A DNA stretch of 64,000 nt from Corynebacterium breve (GCF_030252165.1 NZ_CP126969.1:2480001-2544000); one strand, 5' to 3'; positions 24,797 through 33,615 are shown, counted from the first letter of the stretch. Translations and numbers: made by a program. Notes: generated by a model from the sequence alone, not told the origin.

Positions 24797-24818
24797 GGCG
24801 GGGCCTCCTCCGGTGGTT

Positions 24819-25253
24819 TTAGTTCATGCTAGCCATCTTTTCTGCGACCGCGGGCTTGAATGCGACGAAAAACGCCATGAGTCCGATGGTGATGAAGATG
24901 TGGCCCAAACCCGCGATGCCGGAGATGGCGGGGGAGATGTCTGACTCGGGGGTGCCCTGGACGGTGACCATGCCGTGGATCAGCATCATGGTGACAGTGG
25001 TGAGTACGCCGATGTTGTAGGTCCAGAAGAAGACGGCAAAGGATTTGCGGCCGGAGAGGTGGAAGACCGCGTCCAGTAGCAACACGATGAGGAACACAAT
25101 GAATCCCAGCGTGAGCAGGTGGGTGTGCAGGACGTTGAGTTGGGAGAAATCATCGAGTGGGAAGTCGTTTCTCTTGGTGTACTCGCGGAAAAATAGGCCT
25201 GCGAGCAGCCCGAGGACCATGTACGACAAGGGAGCATAGAAGTTCTTGACCAT
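24819..25253 (-). CDS. DUF2871 membrane protein
   Basis: 144 residues with four to five membrane helices. VLHTHLLTLGFIVFLIVLLLDAVF contains histidines in a hydrophobic helix as in DUF2871 proteins, which resemble haem-copper oxidase-type membrane helices. Function unknown. First gene of an operon with the PPOx-fold protein; divergent from the SLC13 gene. Confidence 0.75.
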   Translation of the reverse strand: MVKNFYAPLSYMVLGLLAGLFFREYTKRNDFPLDDFSQLNVLHTHLLTLGFIVFLIVLLLDAVFHLSGRKSFAVFFWTYNIGVLTTVTMMLIHGMVTVQGTPESDISPAISGIAGLGHIFITIGLMAFFVAFKPAVAEKMASMN

Positions 25254-25439
25254 AGCCTTAAGCCTATGATCTGCGGTTTTGTTTCACATCGGCTGGCAGG
25301 TTGGCTTTTCGGTCAGCCGAACGGTTGATTGGTTTGTGTTTCGGGGTGGAACTAAAGGTGGCCTGCCCACGAGTTATTGCCGGGAATATTGTCTGGAACT
25401 TATGCTTGTTAGAATTTTCCGAACCATCCTGGAGCCGCT

Positions 25440-26954
25440 ATGACGACGACTACGAGTTCTCAAGCTCATCCCGAAACGCCACCGAGGAAAAATCAGCTCA
25501 TTCCGATGCTGCTGGGTCCGCTGCTGGGGCTGGGCCTTTTCTTCCTCCTCCCCGACACCCTCGAAACTCCGGGCAAAGCAGTAGCCGCTTGCGCACTATG
25601 GATGGCGCTGTGGTGGATCACCGAGCCGGTACCCATCCCTGTGACCTCTTTGCTGCCGATTGTGCTGTTTCCACTCTTCGGTATGGGAACACTGCAGGAG
25701 GTGGCCAGTCCCTATGCGAACTCCGTCATCTTTCTCGTCCTAGGCGGTGTCCTACTGGGATTGGCAACGGAAAAATCCAACCTGCACATCCGCATCGCGC
25801 TTCTGACGGTGCGGTTGGTGGGTACAAAGCCTTCCCAGATCGTGCTCGGACTGATGATTGCCTCGGCGTTCATTTCTGCCTGGGTGTCCAACACTGCGAC
25901 CGCCGTGATCATGGTTCCGATCGCCTCATCGATTCTGCACCTAGTGCGTTCGGTTGATAAAGACGCCGGGGGCACAAAGTTTGCCGCGTCTCTGCTGCTC
26001 GGCGTGGCATACGGCGTGACCATTGGCTCCACTGCAACTCCGATTGGGCAGCCCCCGATGGCGCTGATGAAGGCGTTCTTGCTGGAAACATACGACTTCG
26101 ATCTTTCTTTCGGCCGTTGGATGCTCGTCGGCGTGCCGTGGGCGATCGTCATGGTTGTGTTGGCTTGGCTGGTGTTAACCAAGTTTGTGTACCGCCCTGA
26201 GGTGGATGAAATCCCAGGTGGCAAGCAGCTCATCGCTAATGAAATCGCCAAGCTGGGACCGATGAGCACTGCCGAAAAGCGGGTTGCAGCGGTCTTCTCG
26301 GCGGCGATCATCTTCTGGGTAGTTGTGCCGTTCATTAGTGAGATTCCCGTCGTGGCGGAGTACGTGCCGTGGCTAGCTAGCCTCTCCGACGCACAGATCG
26401 CCGTTGCCGCAGCTATCTTGTGCTTCATCGTTCCGAATGGTGAAACTGGTGGCGAGCGCGCGTACTCACGCCTGCTGCAGTGGCCAGATGCCAAGGAAGT
26501 CCCGTGGGGGCTGCTGCTCCTGTTCGGCGGTGGTCTGTCGCTGTCGGCAATGTTCACTCAGACCGGATTTTCCGAATGGGTGGGTGAGCAGGTTGCTGGC
26601 CTTGCGAACCTGCCAGCCTGGGCAATCATCCTCATCGTCATGGTGGTCAGCCTCGCCTTGACGGAACTGACCTCCAACACCGCAACCGCGGCTGCGTTCT
26701 TCCCGATCTTCGGTGCAGTTGCTGTCGGCGTGGGCATTGACCCGTTGGTCATGACGATCGTGGTGACTCTCTCCGTCTGTTCGGCGTTCATGCTCCCAGT
26801 GGCAACCCCGTCCAACGCAGTGGCGTTTGGTTCTGGTGACATCACCATCAAGCAGATGGTGCGCGCAGGCGTATGGATGAATCTGGTGGCTTTGGTCCTG
26901 ATCATGATCGTGATGTACACCCTGGTGCCGCTGGTGTTTGGAGTGTCTATCTAG
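25440..26954 (+). CDS. SLC13 (DASS) family anion:Na+ symporter
   Basis: 504 residues with about eleven helices. The two conserved Ser-Asn-Thr motifs are present: AWVSNTATAVIMVPI and ELTSNTATAAAFFPI; MALWWITEPVPIPVTSLLPI is the family N-terminal block. Members import dicarboxylates such as succinate or malate, or sulphate. Single gene, ending in a strong hairpin at 26967. Confidence 0.9.
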   Translation: MTTTTSSQAHPETPPRKNQLIPMLLGPLLGLGLFFLLPDTLETPGKAVAACALWMALWWITEPVPIPVTSLLPIVLFPLFGMGTLQEVASPYANSVIFLVLGGVLLGLATEKSNLHIRIALLTVRLVGTKPSQIVLGLMIASAFISAWVSNTATAVIMVPIASSILHLVRSVDKDAGGTKFAASLLLGVAYGVTIGSTATPIGQPPMALMKAFLLETYDFDLSFGRWMLVGVPWAIVMVVLAWLVLTKFVYRPEVDEIPGGKQLIANEIAKLGPMSTAEKRVAAVFSAAIIFWVVVPFISEIPVVAEYVPWLASLSDAQIAVAAAILCFIVPNGETGGERAYSRLLQWPDAKEVPWGLLLLFGGGLSLSAMFTQTGFSEWVGEQVAGLANLPAWAIILIVMVVSLALTELTSNTATAAAFFPIFGAVAVGVGIDPLVMTIVVTLSVCSAFMLPVATPSNAVAFGSGDITIKQMVRAGVWMNLVALVLIMIVMYTLVPLVFGVSI

Positions 26955-26966
26955 TTTGGGGCCGCT

Positions 26967-26997
26967 GTCGTCGCCAAGCTCGGGCTCAGGCGACGAC
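26967..26997 (+). terminator. Perfect 9-bp hairpin after the SLC13 gene
   Basis: GTCGTCGCC (26967-26975) and GGCGACGAC (26989-26997), 13-base loop, then GGTTCGTTCG. Confidence 0.6.
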
Positions 26998-27014
26998 GGT
27001 TCGTTCGCGATTAC

Positions 27015-27069
27015 GTACATTGCAATACCATGTACCGCGGTGTAGCATGTACCTTGTAATGCAAAGTAC
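27015..27069 (+). promoter_or_regulatory. PadR promoter with nested repeats
   Basis: Inverted repeat GTACATTGCA (27015-27024) and TGCAAAGTAC (27060-27069), 9 of 10 matching, encloses two direct ATGTACC units at 27030 and 27047. PadR regulators bind ATGT/ACAT-type dyads, so this is a likely autoregulatory site. GGAGG (27073) follows. Confidence 0.6.
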
Positions 27070-27081
27070 CTAGGAGGTGCC

Positions 27082-27426
27082 ATGGCCCCCAAGAAGCCGC
27101 CCACCCAGCTGCGCAAAGGTGCGATCGAATTAGCGATCCTCACCCTGCTTGACCGCGAAGAACTCTACGGCGCCGAGCTCCTCGAGCGACTTTCCAGCTA
27201 CCCCGGCCTCGCCGCCCCGTCCGGAACCGTTTACCCGCTACTCACGCGACTCACCACAAAAGAGCTGGTCACAAGCCGCTGGGAGGAATCGCCCAAAGGC
27301 CCGCCACGCAAGTACTACTCGCTTACCCCGCAAGGCCGAGCGATGCGCGACCAACTCGCCTCCGACTTCCAACAAATCACCGAGGACATGCTCGCCCTCC
27401 TGCACCCCGAAAGGCGCACACCATGA
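27082..27426 (+). CDS. PadR-family transcriptional regulator
   Basis: 114 residues: AIELAILTLLDREELYGAELLERLSS, PSGTVYPLLTRLTTKELV and GPPRKYYSLTPQGRAMRDQL are the PadR winged-helix blocks. Excellent ribosome site (AGGAGGTGCC). It overlaps the next gene by four bases, the usual PadR/membrane protein pairing. Confidence 0.9.
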   Translation: MAPKKPPTQLRKGAIELAILTLLDREELYGAELLERLSSYPGLAAPSGTVYPLLTRLTTKELVTSRWEESPKGPPRKYYSLTPQGRAMRDQLASDFQQITEDMLALLHPERRTP

Positions 27427-28268
27427 ACCGCTATCTCGAAGCCATTGCTGCAGCCCTGCGCGAGCAGCGTATGCCACGTCGCCAGATCGACAGTATTGTC
27501 GCTGAGCACCGCTCGCTTATCGACGACCTCCTCGCCACGGACACGAATCTCACCGATGAACTGGGCGCCCCGGAGGTTTACGCCGCCGAGGTCGCGGCGG
27601 GGATCCAGCGCCGGGAGCCGCAGCTTTTGGGTTTCGTTCCCGTGAACCTGCTCGGTGCCTTCTCTCGGGACTCCCGCCGCAAGATGTGGGACCCACAAGA
27701 CCCACGAGTCTTGCAACCGCACCAGCTAGGAATCGGCTGGTCGATCAACTGGGGAGCCGTGGCGGTGAAGCTCGGCCTGATCCAACCCGACGATATCGAC
27801 CACGACGTCATTGCCTCCATTCCGCGGCCAGCTTTGCGAGCGGCTCAAGCGGTACCAGCTGTGGTGACTGCCGCCCAGGGGTGCATGCTGGTGCGTCGTT
27901 GGCGTTCATTGCCGGATAGTGTTCACACTCAGTGGGCGATGGACGGTACGCCTAAGGGAGCGAGATGCTCGAAGAACGCACTCAGCTTGAGCCTGTTTGT
28001 GAGTGCTGTCGCCACCGCAGCTGCTCTGATCCCGGCTATGCGCGGTGACCGGGAGGACTCCCTCAACGCCGCCTCCCTGGCCTCCGTCGCTGCGGGTATC
28101 ACTACTGGTCAGCTCGCTGGCGCTGTCGCTGAAGCTGGTGGCGACGAGCGCGCCGGCAACACCGCCCTCGGTGTGATCCTGGGGTCGCTGGTGGCCTCCG
28201 TCGCTGTGATCACCGCTCCGATCTTCGCTGGGCTGCGCGCGGTGTGGCGCCGCGAAGGTGTGGCGTAA
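27423..28268 (+). CDS. PadR-partner membrane protein (DUF1700/DUF5808-like)
   Basis: 281 residues. The N-terminal 60 residues (YLEAIAAALREQRMPRRQIDSIVAEHRSLIDDLL) match the DUF1700-like cytoplasmic head typical of PadR partners. A DUF5808-like segment with WSINWGAVAVKLGL, then three hydrophobic helices follow. Function not established; such proteins are thought to respond to envelope stress. Confidence 0.65.
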   Translation: MNRYLEAIAAALREQRMPRRQIDSIVAEHRSLIDDLLATDTNLTDELGAPEVYAAEVAAGIQRREPQLLGFVPVNLLGAFSRDSRRKMWDPQDPRVLQPHQLGIGWSINWGAVAVKLGLIQPDDIDHDVIASIPRPALRAAQAVPAVVTAAQGCMLVRRWRSLPDSVHTQWAMDGTPKGARCSKNALSLSLFVSAVATAAALIPAMRGDREDSLNAASLASVAAGITTGQLAGAVAEAGGDERAGNTALGVILGSLVASVAVITAPIFAGLRAVWRREGVA

Positions 28269-28280
28269 TTTCTCGCACAT

Positions 28281-28353
28281 TGACCTCTGCAGAATGACCT
28301 TTACCGAGTGGGCCGGATCCGGTTCAATGGTAAAGGTCGGTCTGCGAAGGTCA
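28281..28353. repeat. 73-bp palindromic repeat, copy R2
   Basis: Begins TGACCTCTGCAG and ends GCGAAGGTCA; the most degenerate copy. It lies 27 bp before the decayed Nudix gene, the same place that R1 holds before the intact paralogue. Confidence 0.75.
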
Positions 28354-28380
28354 GTCTGGCGGGGGGAGAAGCAGGAGAGC

Positions 28381-28596
28381 ATGGAGAACATCATTACAGA
28401 GAGCGCGGTCCGGTTCCATGCCTCCGCTGCGAACGAGGCCGGTTTCGACATTATCGCGACCGTCTTTCGCAGCCCCTCGCACGTCACTGAGCAACCGGCC
28501 GCCGAAATCGAGCAAATCGCGTGGGTTGCTCCCGTGCATCCTGACCAGCCCCGTGCTCCGCTTCTTCGCGATTTCGTGTTCCCCCTGCTGCAATAG
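28381..28596 (+). pseudogene. Nudix hydrolase paralogue with the Nudix box deleted
   Basis: 71 residues. MENIITESAV matches the start of the Nudix protein at 17637; the next residues FHASAANEAGFDIIATVF and EIEQIAWV match its residues from about 70 to the end. Everything between, including the catalytic Nudix box, is lost in frame. The gene therefore cannot encode an active hydrolase. Confidence 0.8.
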
Positions 28597-28658
28597 CCAA
28601 AGTGCGAGCTACAGTCTGACCAGCACCACCGCCGCCGCGAGACCCCCGAACGCCAAAG

Positions 28659-28731
28659 TGACCTTTGCAGACCGACCTTTACCAAGAGGGCGACTATTGC
28701 CCACTCGGTAAAGGTCGGTCTGTAAAGGTCA
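28659..28731. repeat. 73-bp palindromic repeat, copy R3
   Basis: TGACCTTTGCAG to GTAAAGGTCA, between the convergent 3' ends of the Nudix remnant and the P-type ATPase gene. Its mirror extends outward as GCCAAAG on the left and GTTTGCC on the right. Confidence 0.8.
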
Positions 28732-28741
28732 GTTTGCCAAG

Positions 28742-30685
28742 TTAGCGCGCAGCGCCCGACGCAGCGCCCGACGCAGCGCCCGCCCCAGCGCCAGCCGCCT
28801 CCGCATCAGCCACCCGGGCACCAACGCCCGCAGGCTCTTCCTCATGCAGCGTCGGACGCAGCAGCAACATGGCGATCACGATCACGATCAGGACCGATGC
28901 CTCGTGGACCAGCATGCCGATCGACATGGTGACGTCACCCAGGAGCACGCCGGCCAGCAGCACAGCCACGGTGAACAGCGCGATGCCGATGTTGACCTTC
29001 ATGGTGCGCACGGTACGCTGAGCCAGACTCAACGCGTATGGCAATCGTGGCAGCTTGTCGGCCATCAGCGCGATGTCGGCGGTTTCGATCGCGGCGGGGG
29101 AGCCAGCTGCACCCATCGCCACGCCGATGTCGGCCTGGGCGAGCGCCGGGGTGTCGTTGACGCCGTCGCCGACCATGGCCACGGTGAGACCTTGACCCTG
29201 CAATTCCTTCACGATGTCCAGTTTGTCCTCGGGCAGCAACTCGGCGCGGACTTCGTCAACTCCCAGCTCAGCGGCCACGTTGCGGGCGACGCGCTCGGCG
29301 TCACCGGTCGCCATAATGACCTTGACCCCGCGCTTGTGCAGCGCATCCACGGCAGCAGGCGCATCGGCACGGATGGTGTCCGCCACGGCGACGATGCCCA
29401 CAGCTGCACCATTTACACCCACATACATTGCGGTCTTGCCCTGCTCGTTGAGCTCCAAGATGCGCGCATTATCAGGCGCAACCTCGAGTAGTTCGGCGGA
29501 ACCCACAGTTACCGAGACACCGTCGACCTCTGCAAGGATGCCCTTGCCGGTCACAGGTTCGGCGTAATCAACCATGTCCACCTGCAGTCCGCGGTCCTCG
29601 GCACCGCGGATGATCGCCTCGGCCAGCGGGTGCTCGGACGCGGTCTCGGCGCGCGCCGCCAACGTCAGTACTTGCTCGGCGGAGTAACTCGGGTCCAACA
29701 CATCGACGTTGGTAAGCACTGGCGTGCCGTTGGTCAACGTGCCAGTCTTATCGACGACCACCGCGTCCACCTTCGCCGAAGTCTCCAGGTACTCGCCGCC
29801 CTTGATCAACACACCGTCCTTGGCTGCGCGTCCGATGCCTGCGACGATGGATACCGGAATCGAGATCACCAGTGCGCCAGGGCACGCGATGACCAAAAGC
29901 GTCAGCGCAAGTTCGGTGTTTCGCGTAATCAGGCCGACCAAAAGGGCCGCGACCATCACGCCGGGGGTGTACCACTGGGAGAACTTCTCCAAGAACGTCT
30001 GGGTCTTCGCCTTGTCATCTTGCGCGTCCTCAACGCGGCGGATGATTTTCGCCAGGGTGGAGTCCGCGCCAATGCCCACTGCCTCCACGCGCAGCACTCC
30101 CGAACGCAGCCAGGTACCTGCGAAAACCTCGGAGTCCTCGGCCTTTTCGGCCGGCACGGATTCGCCGGTAATGGTTGCCTCGTCCACGCCACCGCGGCCC
30201 GACACGACTCGACCGTCTACCGGGATCTGCTCGCCGTTGCGCACCAGCACGATGTCGCCGGGGACCAGCTCCCAGATTTCCACCTGCACGGGCTCGTCGT
30301 CGCGAAGCACTGTCGCGGTTTCAGGGGCCGCATCGACTAGGTCCGACAGCGCCTTCCGGGTCTTGTTCAACGTCGCGCGTTCCAGGGCCTTGCCCAGCGC
30401 GAACAGGAAGGTCACCGCCGCGGATTCCCACCAGTTCTGCAGGAATAGCGCGCCGATGGCCGCCACCATAACTAAGAGGTCTATCGAGATGACCTTGATC
30501 CGCAGCGCCTGGATCGCCGACACCGCGATCTGCCAACCGACGACAACCGCGGCCGCGATCATGAGGGCGTCGGAAAGCCTGCCTTGCGTGAGCCACGATG
30601 CCACGATGAGCAAGCCTGAGACTATCACTACTCGCCATGATTTCATTTTCTTCACATCTTTCTGTTCTAGTTGCTGACACTTCAC
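28742..30685 (-). CDS. Heavy-metal-transporting P1B-type ATPase (CPG variant)
   Basis: 647 residues. Actuator TGES (TITGESVPAEKA), phosphorylation DKTGTLTNG, nucleotide-binding HP (SEHPLAEAI), GDGVNDTPAL hinge, and transmembrane IACPGALVISIPVS with CPG where most homologues have CPC. HEASVL in the last helix pair. It lacks a fused HMA domain; a free HMA protein is next door. The C-terminus ends in an Ala/Gly-rich tail (AGAGAGAASGAASGAAR). Start GTG 30685 or ATG 30646 are both possible. An FNR-like box lies 29 bp upstream. Exports a soft or divalent metal (copper, zinc or cadmium). Confidence 0.85.
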   Translation of the reverse strand: MKCQQLEQKDVKKMKSWRVVIVSGLLIVASWLTQGRLSDALMIAAAVVVGWQIAVSAIQALRIKVISIDLLVMVAAIGALFLQNWWESAAVTFLFALGKALERATLNKTRKALSDLVDAAPETATVLRDDEPVQVEIWELVPGDIVLVRNGEQIPVDGRVVSGRGGVDEATITGESVPAEKAEDSEVFAGTWLRSGVLRVEAVGIGADSTLAKIIRRVEDAQDDKAKTQTFLEKFSQWYTPGVMVAALLVGLITRNTELALTLLVIACPGALVISIPVSIVAGIGRAAKDGVLIKGGEYLETSAKVDAVVVDKTGTLTNGTPVLTNVDVLDPSYSAEQVLTLAARAETASEHPLAEAIIRGAEDRGLQVDMVDYAEPVTGKGILAEVDGVSVTVGSAELLEVAPDNARILELNEQGKTAMYVGVNGAAVGIVAVADTIRADAPAAVDALHKRGVKVIMATGDAERVARNVAAELGVDEVRAELLPEDKLDIVKELQGQGLTVAMVGDGVNDTPALAQADIGVAMGAAGSPAAIETADIALMADKLPRLPYALSLAQRTVRTMKVNIGIALFTVAVLLAGVLLGDVTMSIGMLVHEASVLIVIVIAMLLLRPTLHEEEPAGVGARVADAEAAGAGAGAASGAASGAAR

Positions 30686-30713
30686 ACGCTATGGCCTGGC
30701 GCCGAGGCAGTCC

Positions 30714-30727
30714 TTGACCCAGATCAA
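30714..30727. promoter_or_regulatory. FNR-type box before the P-type ATPase gene
   Basis: TTGACCCAGATCAA, which on the coding strand is TTGAT-CTGG-GTCAA, 9 of 10 to TTGAT-N4-ATCAA. The adjacent AATCAGCGC is shared with the second box at 31110. Confidence 0.7.
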
Positions 30728-30756
30728 TCAGCGCGAAATTAGCTCTGACATGCACA

Positions 30757-30790
30757 AAGCCCGCTTAGCGACGATGCGTTAAGCGGGCTT
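30757..30790 (-). terminator. Hairpin terminator after the HMA gene
   Basis: AAGCCCGCTTA (30757-30767) pairs perfectly with 30780-30790. It separates the HMA gene from the P-type ATPase promoter, so both are separate transcripts. Confidence 0.7.
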
Positions 30791-30806
30791 CGAGCCTGCA
30801 GTGGGT

Positions 30807-31028
30807 TTAGTAAGCGGATGGCTTTGCGGTGTAGCCGACGGCCGCGACTGCGTCGACAAGCTCCTTCACCGAGACCTTCTCTGCGTCGTGGTCGACCAGG
30901 ATGCGTCCGGAGGAGAACTTCACCTCAGCGTTGTCCACGCCATCAAGGCCATTGAGCTTGGTCTCAATCTTGGATACGCAGCTTGGGCAGCTAAATTCAT
31001 CGGAACGAAGAGTGGTGTTGGTGGTCAT
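30807..31028 (-). CDS. HMA-domain metallochaperone
   Basis: 73 residues from ATG 31028 (GGAAGGAAACCACA upstream). Contains the soft-metal motif CPSC at 14-17 in EFSCPSCVSKIETKL, with the ferredoxin-like pattern VDNAEVKFSSGRILV and VKELVDAVAAVGYTAK. CPSC rather than CxHC or MxCxxC. It probably passes metal to the adjacent P-type ATPase, which has no HMA of its own. Confidence 0.85.
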   Translation of the reverse strand: MTTNTTLRSDEFSCPSCVSKIETKLNGLDGVDNAEVKFSSGRILVDHDAEKVSVKELVDAVAAVGYTAKPSAY

Positions 31029-31109
31029 TGTGGTTTCCTTCCTTTCATTCGCAGAGCCCCTGTGGCCTGCTGTCATGATTGACACTATGAAGGAAACCGC
31101 GCTCGGTCT

Positions 31110-31123
31110 TTGACCTAGATCAA
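31110..31123. promoter_or_regulatory. FNR-type box before the HMA gene
   Basis: TTGACCTAGATCAA, followed by TTAGCGC. It overlaps the stop codon region of the Crp/Fnr gene and lies 82 bp upstream of the HMA start. Confidence 0.7.
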
Positions 31124-31878
31124 TTAGCGCTCAATCCGCTGGCCAGGCGCTCCAAAGCAGCATTATCGACGAGCGAAATCCACTCCCGCCCCGAGTCAAT
31201 CAGCCCCTCCTTCTTCATTTTCGTCAGCGCGCGCGATGCTGACTCCACGGTGGTCCCGGCCAGCCCCGCGATGTCGTCGCGACGCAATCGCACCTGCAAC
31301 AGGCTGGAACCGTCGCGCCGTTTCTGGCCCAGTTTGCCGTCGAGATACAGCAAGGCGGCGGCCACGCGCTGCTCCACCGTCAGCGACACGAGTCCCGCCT
31401 TGCGCTGTGTGAGCTGGGCGATGCGGGTTTGCTGCTTCGACAGGATGGACACAGCGAGCTGCGGATGCTTCTCGACGATCGTCCCCAGCGCCTCCCCGGA
31501 AAAATACAGCGCACAGGTGGTTTCCATCGCCCACGCTGTCTCGGTCGCAGGCGCGGGGCCGGTGCTGAGCGGGCCGACGAGGTCGCCGGGAACCGCGATG
31601 TCCACGGTGAGCTCGCGCCCGTCGCTGGTGTCGTGCGTGATGCGGGCCCGCCCTGACGCGATCATGTAGCTGCCGGTGACTTCCTCGCCGGTCATCATGA
31701 TGGGGTCGCCTTCTGCCCATGCCCACGCGGTGAGGTGGGCGTCCAGCGCCTGGTGCTCCTCGGGTGTCAGGTACTTGGTCAGCGGGGAGCGGGCCAGCAC
31801 CTTCATGCGCACGTCGAAGGAGCACTGGTGTGGTTGCGCGCAATTGTGACGGACGGGGTTTCGAGCCATGTCTGTCAT
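31120..31878 (-). CDS. Crp/Fnr-family regulator with N-terminal Cys/His cluster
   Basis: About 252 residues from ATG 31878. H11-N-C13 and P-H17-Q-C19-S at the N-terminus form a Cys/His cluster as in Fnr-like sensors. The cyclic-nucleotide-like barrel (AWAEGDPIMMTGEEVTGSYMIASGRARI, DIAVPGDLVGPL) and a Crp HTH (LRRDDIAGLAGTTVESASRALTKMKKEGLI) follow. It reads toward the HMA and P-type ATPase genes, each of which has an FNR box, so it is the likely direct regulator; the cue could be redox or metal. No strong ribosome site; start 31869 is possible. Confidence 0.8.
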   Translation of the reverse strand: MTDMARNPVRHNCAQPHQCSFDVRMKVLARSPLTKYLTPEEHQALDAHLTAWAWAEGDPIMMTGEEVTGSYMIASGRARITHDTSDGRELTVDIAVPGDLVGPLSTGPAPATETAWAMETTCALYFSGEALGTIVEKHPQLAVSILSKQQTRIAQLTQRKAGLVSLTVEQRVAAALLYLDGKLGQKRRDGSSLLQVRLRRDDIAGLAGTTVESASRALTKMKKEGLIDSGREWISLVDNAALERLASGLSAN

Positions 31879-31916
31879 GATAGCTATGTTCGGCGCGGGG
31901 CCGTCTCGCGCTAGAT

Positions 31917-31989
31917 TGACCTTTACACAACGGCCTTTACCGAGTAGCCGGCTGTGGCCCACTCGGTAAAGGTCACTCTGCGGAGGTCA
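31917..31989. repeat. 73-bp palindromic repeat, copy R4
   Basis: TGACCTTTACAC to CGGAGGTCA. Between the SulP stop and the Crp/Fnr start, so it lies in the leader of the regulator mRNA. Confidence 0.8.
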
Positions 31990-32024
31990 GTTTGGCCGGG
32001 AAGCGGCCGCGGGCACCCCGCGCA

Positions 32025-33527
32025 CTAGTCGCCGAGCTGGCCGGTGAGCCTCTCAAGACGGTAGCGACTCGGGCCATCGATGCCGACGATCTCCACGGTC
32101 TTGCCCTTGTCCTGGAACTTCTGCGTAATGGAATCCAATGTGGCCACAGTGGAAGCGTCCCAGATTTCGGCGGCGGTGAGGTCGATGATGATGTGGTCGG
32201 CCTCGTCGTTGTAATCGAACTGGTAGACCAAGTCGTTGGACGAGGCGAAAAACAGCTGGCCATGCACCTGGTAGGTGTTCGGCTCGACCTTGTCCACGCG
32301 CACCAAATGGGCGACGCGACGCGCGAAGAACAGCGATGCTGTGACCACGCCCAGTATCACGCCGACAGCCAGGTTGCTCGTGGCCAGGGTAGCGATCACG
32401 GTGACGATCATGGTCGAGGTTTCCGAGCGCGGCATCAGCTTGAGCGTGCGCGGATGCAGCGAATGCCAGTCGATGGTGCCCACGGACACCATGATCATGA
32501 TGGCGACCAGCGCGGCCATCGGGATCTGGCCCACGATGTCGCCAAGCAGCAGCATCAAGACCAGCAGGAATGCGCCAGCCACTAGCGACGACAAGCGGGT
32601 TCGCGCGCGGGATTCGCGGACGTTGATCATCGTTTGGCCGATCATGGCGCAGCCGCCCATTCCGCCGAAGAGACCGGATGCGATGTTCGCTACGCCCTGG
32701 CCCCAGCTTTCGCGGGTTTTGTCGGAGTGGGTGTCGGTGATGTCGTCGACAAGCTTGGCGGTCATGAGCGATTCCATCAGACCCACGATGGCTAAACCGA
32801 GGGCATAAGGCGCGATGATCTGGAAGGTTTCCCAGGTCAGCGGAACGTTGGGGATGAAAAACTCCGGAAGGGAATCGGGCAGCTCGCCCATGTCGGACAC
32901 GCGCGGGACGTTGATGCTGGCGACCAAAACGATCGCCGTGATCACGATGATGGTGATCAGTGGCGCGGGGATCGCGGCGGTGACGCGTGGCCAGAACACC
33001 ATTAGCAGGATGCCGGCGGCGACCAGCGGATACACAGCCCAGGGCACGTTGATCAGGTGTTCGAGCTGTGCCATGAAAATCATGATGCCCAGTGCGTTGA
33101 CAAAGCCGATCATCACGGAGCGTGGGATGAAGCGTTGCAGCTTGGCCACACCCAGCGCCGCGAGCACGATCTGGAAAACGCCGCCGAGCAGCACAGTGGC
33201 AATGAGGTAGTCGATGCCGTGAGATTTCACTACTGGCGCAATGACAAGGGCGATCGCGCCGGTGGCCGCGGTAATCATGCCGGGGCGCCCGCCGGTAAAC
33301 GAAATGACGATCGCCATGATTACAGATGAAAAGAGGCCTACGGCAGGGTCGACGCCCGCGAGGATCGAGAATGCGATCGCTTCCGGGATCAGCGCAAGTG
33401 CGACGGACAGGCCGGCGAGGATCTCGGTGCGCAGACGCGCCGGGGACGAAAACGCGAAGCGGAAGGAGCTGCCTACGCCAAGCGGGATCTCCGGGTGGGT
33501 CTGGGTCCCCGTGGTAGATTGAGCCAT
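32025..33527 (-). CDS. SulP-family anion transporter with STAS domain
   Basis: 500 residues from ATG 33527 (CAGGAGAATC). Core transporter with RTEILAGLSVALALIPEAIAFSILAGVDP, the SulP consensus, ten to twelve helices, and a C-terminal STAS domain (IIIDLTAAEIWDASTVATLDSI). Family members carry sulphate, bicarbonate or dicarboxylates with Na+ or H+. Divergent from a MerR regulator across a palindromic operator, so likely MerR controlled. A fragment of a second copy is at 19386. Confidence 0.9.
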   Translation of the reverse strand: MAQSTTGTQTHPEIPLGVGSSFRFAFSSPARLRTEILAGLSVALALIPEAIAFSILAGVDPAVGLFSSVIMAIVISFTGGRPGMITAATGAIALVIAPVVKSHGIDYLIATVLLGGVFQIVLAALGVAKLQRFIPRSVMIGFVNALGIMIFMAQLEHLINVPWAVYPLVAAGILLMVFWPRVTAAIPAPLITIIVITAIVLVASINVPRVSDMGELPDSLPEFFIPNVPLTWETFQIIAPYALGLAIVGLMESLMTAKLVDDITDTHSDKTRESWGQGVANIASGLFGGMGGCAMIGQTMINVRESRARTRLSSLVAGAFLLVLMLLLGDIVGQIPMAALVAIMIMVSVGTIDWHSLHPRTLKLMPRSETSTMIVTVIATLATSNLAVGVILGVVTASLFFARRVAHLVRVDKVEPNTYQVHGQLFFASSNDLVYQFDYNDEADHIIIDLTAAEIWDASTVATLDSITQKFQDKGKTVEIVGIDGPSRYRLERLTGQLGD

Positions 33528-33558
33528 GATTCTCCTGGGTTGTGCAGGGGAGGATGGA

Positions 33559-33579
33559 ACCCTCAAGCTACTTGAGGGT
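33559..33579. promoter_or_regulatory. MerR operator ACCCTCAAG-CTA-CTTGAGGGT
   Basis: Perfect 9-bp arms around CTA, in the 88-bp gap between divergent sulP and merR genes. MerR regulators bind such dyads between -35 and -10. Confidence 0.75.
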
Positions 33580-33615
33580 TTGCGACGTGCACGACTCTAG
33601 TCGTACTACCAAAAA

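Noticed and set aside
29709..30677. 322-residue plus-strand frame opposite the P-type ATPase
   Set aside because: Antisense shadow rich in Ser/Thr/Pro; the ATPase motifs are clear on the other strand.
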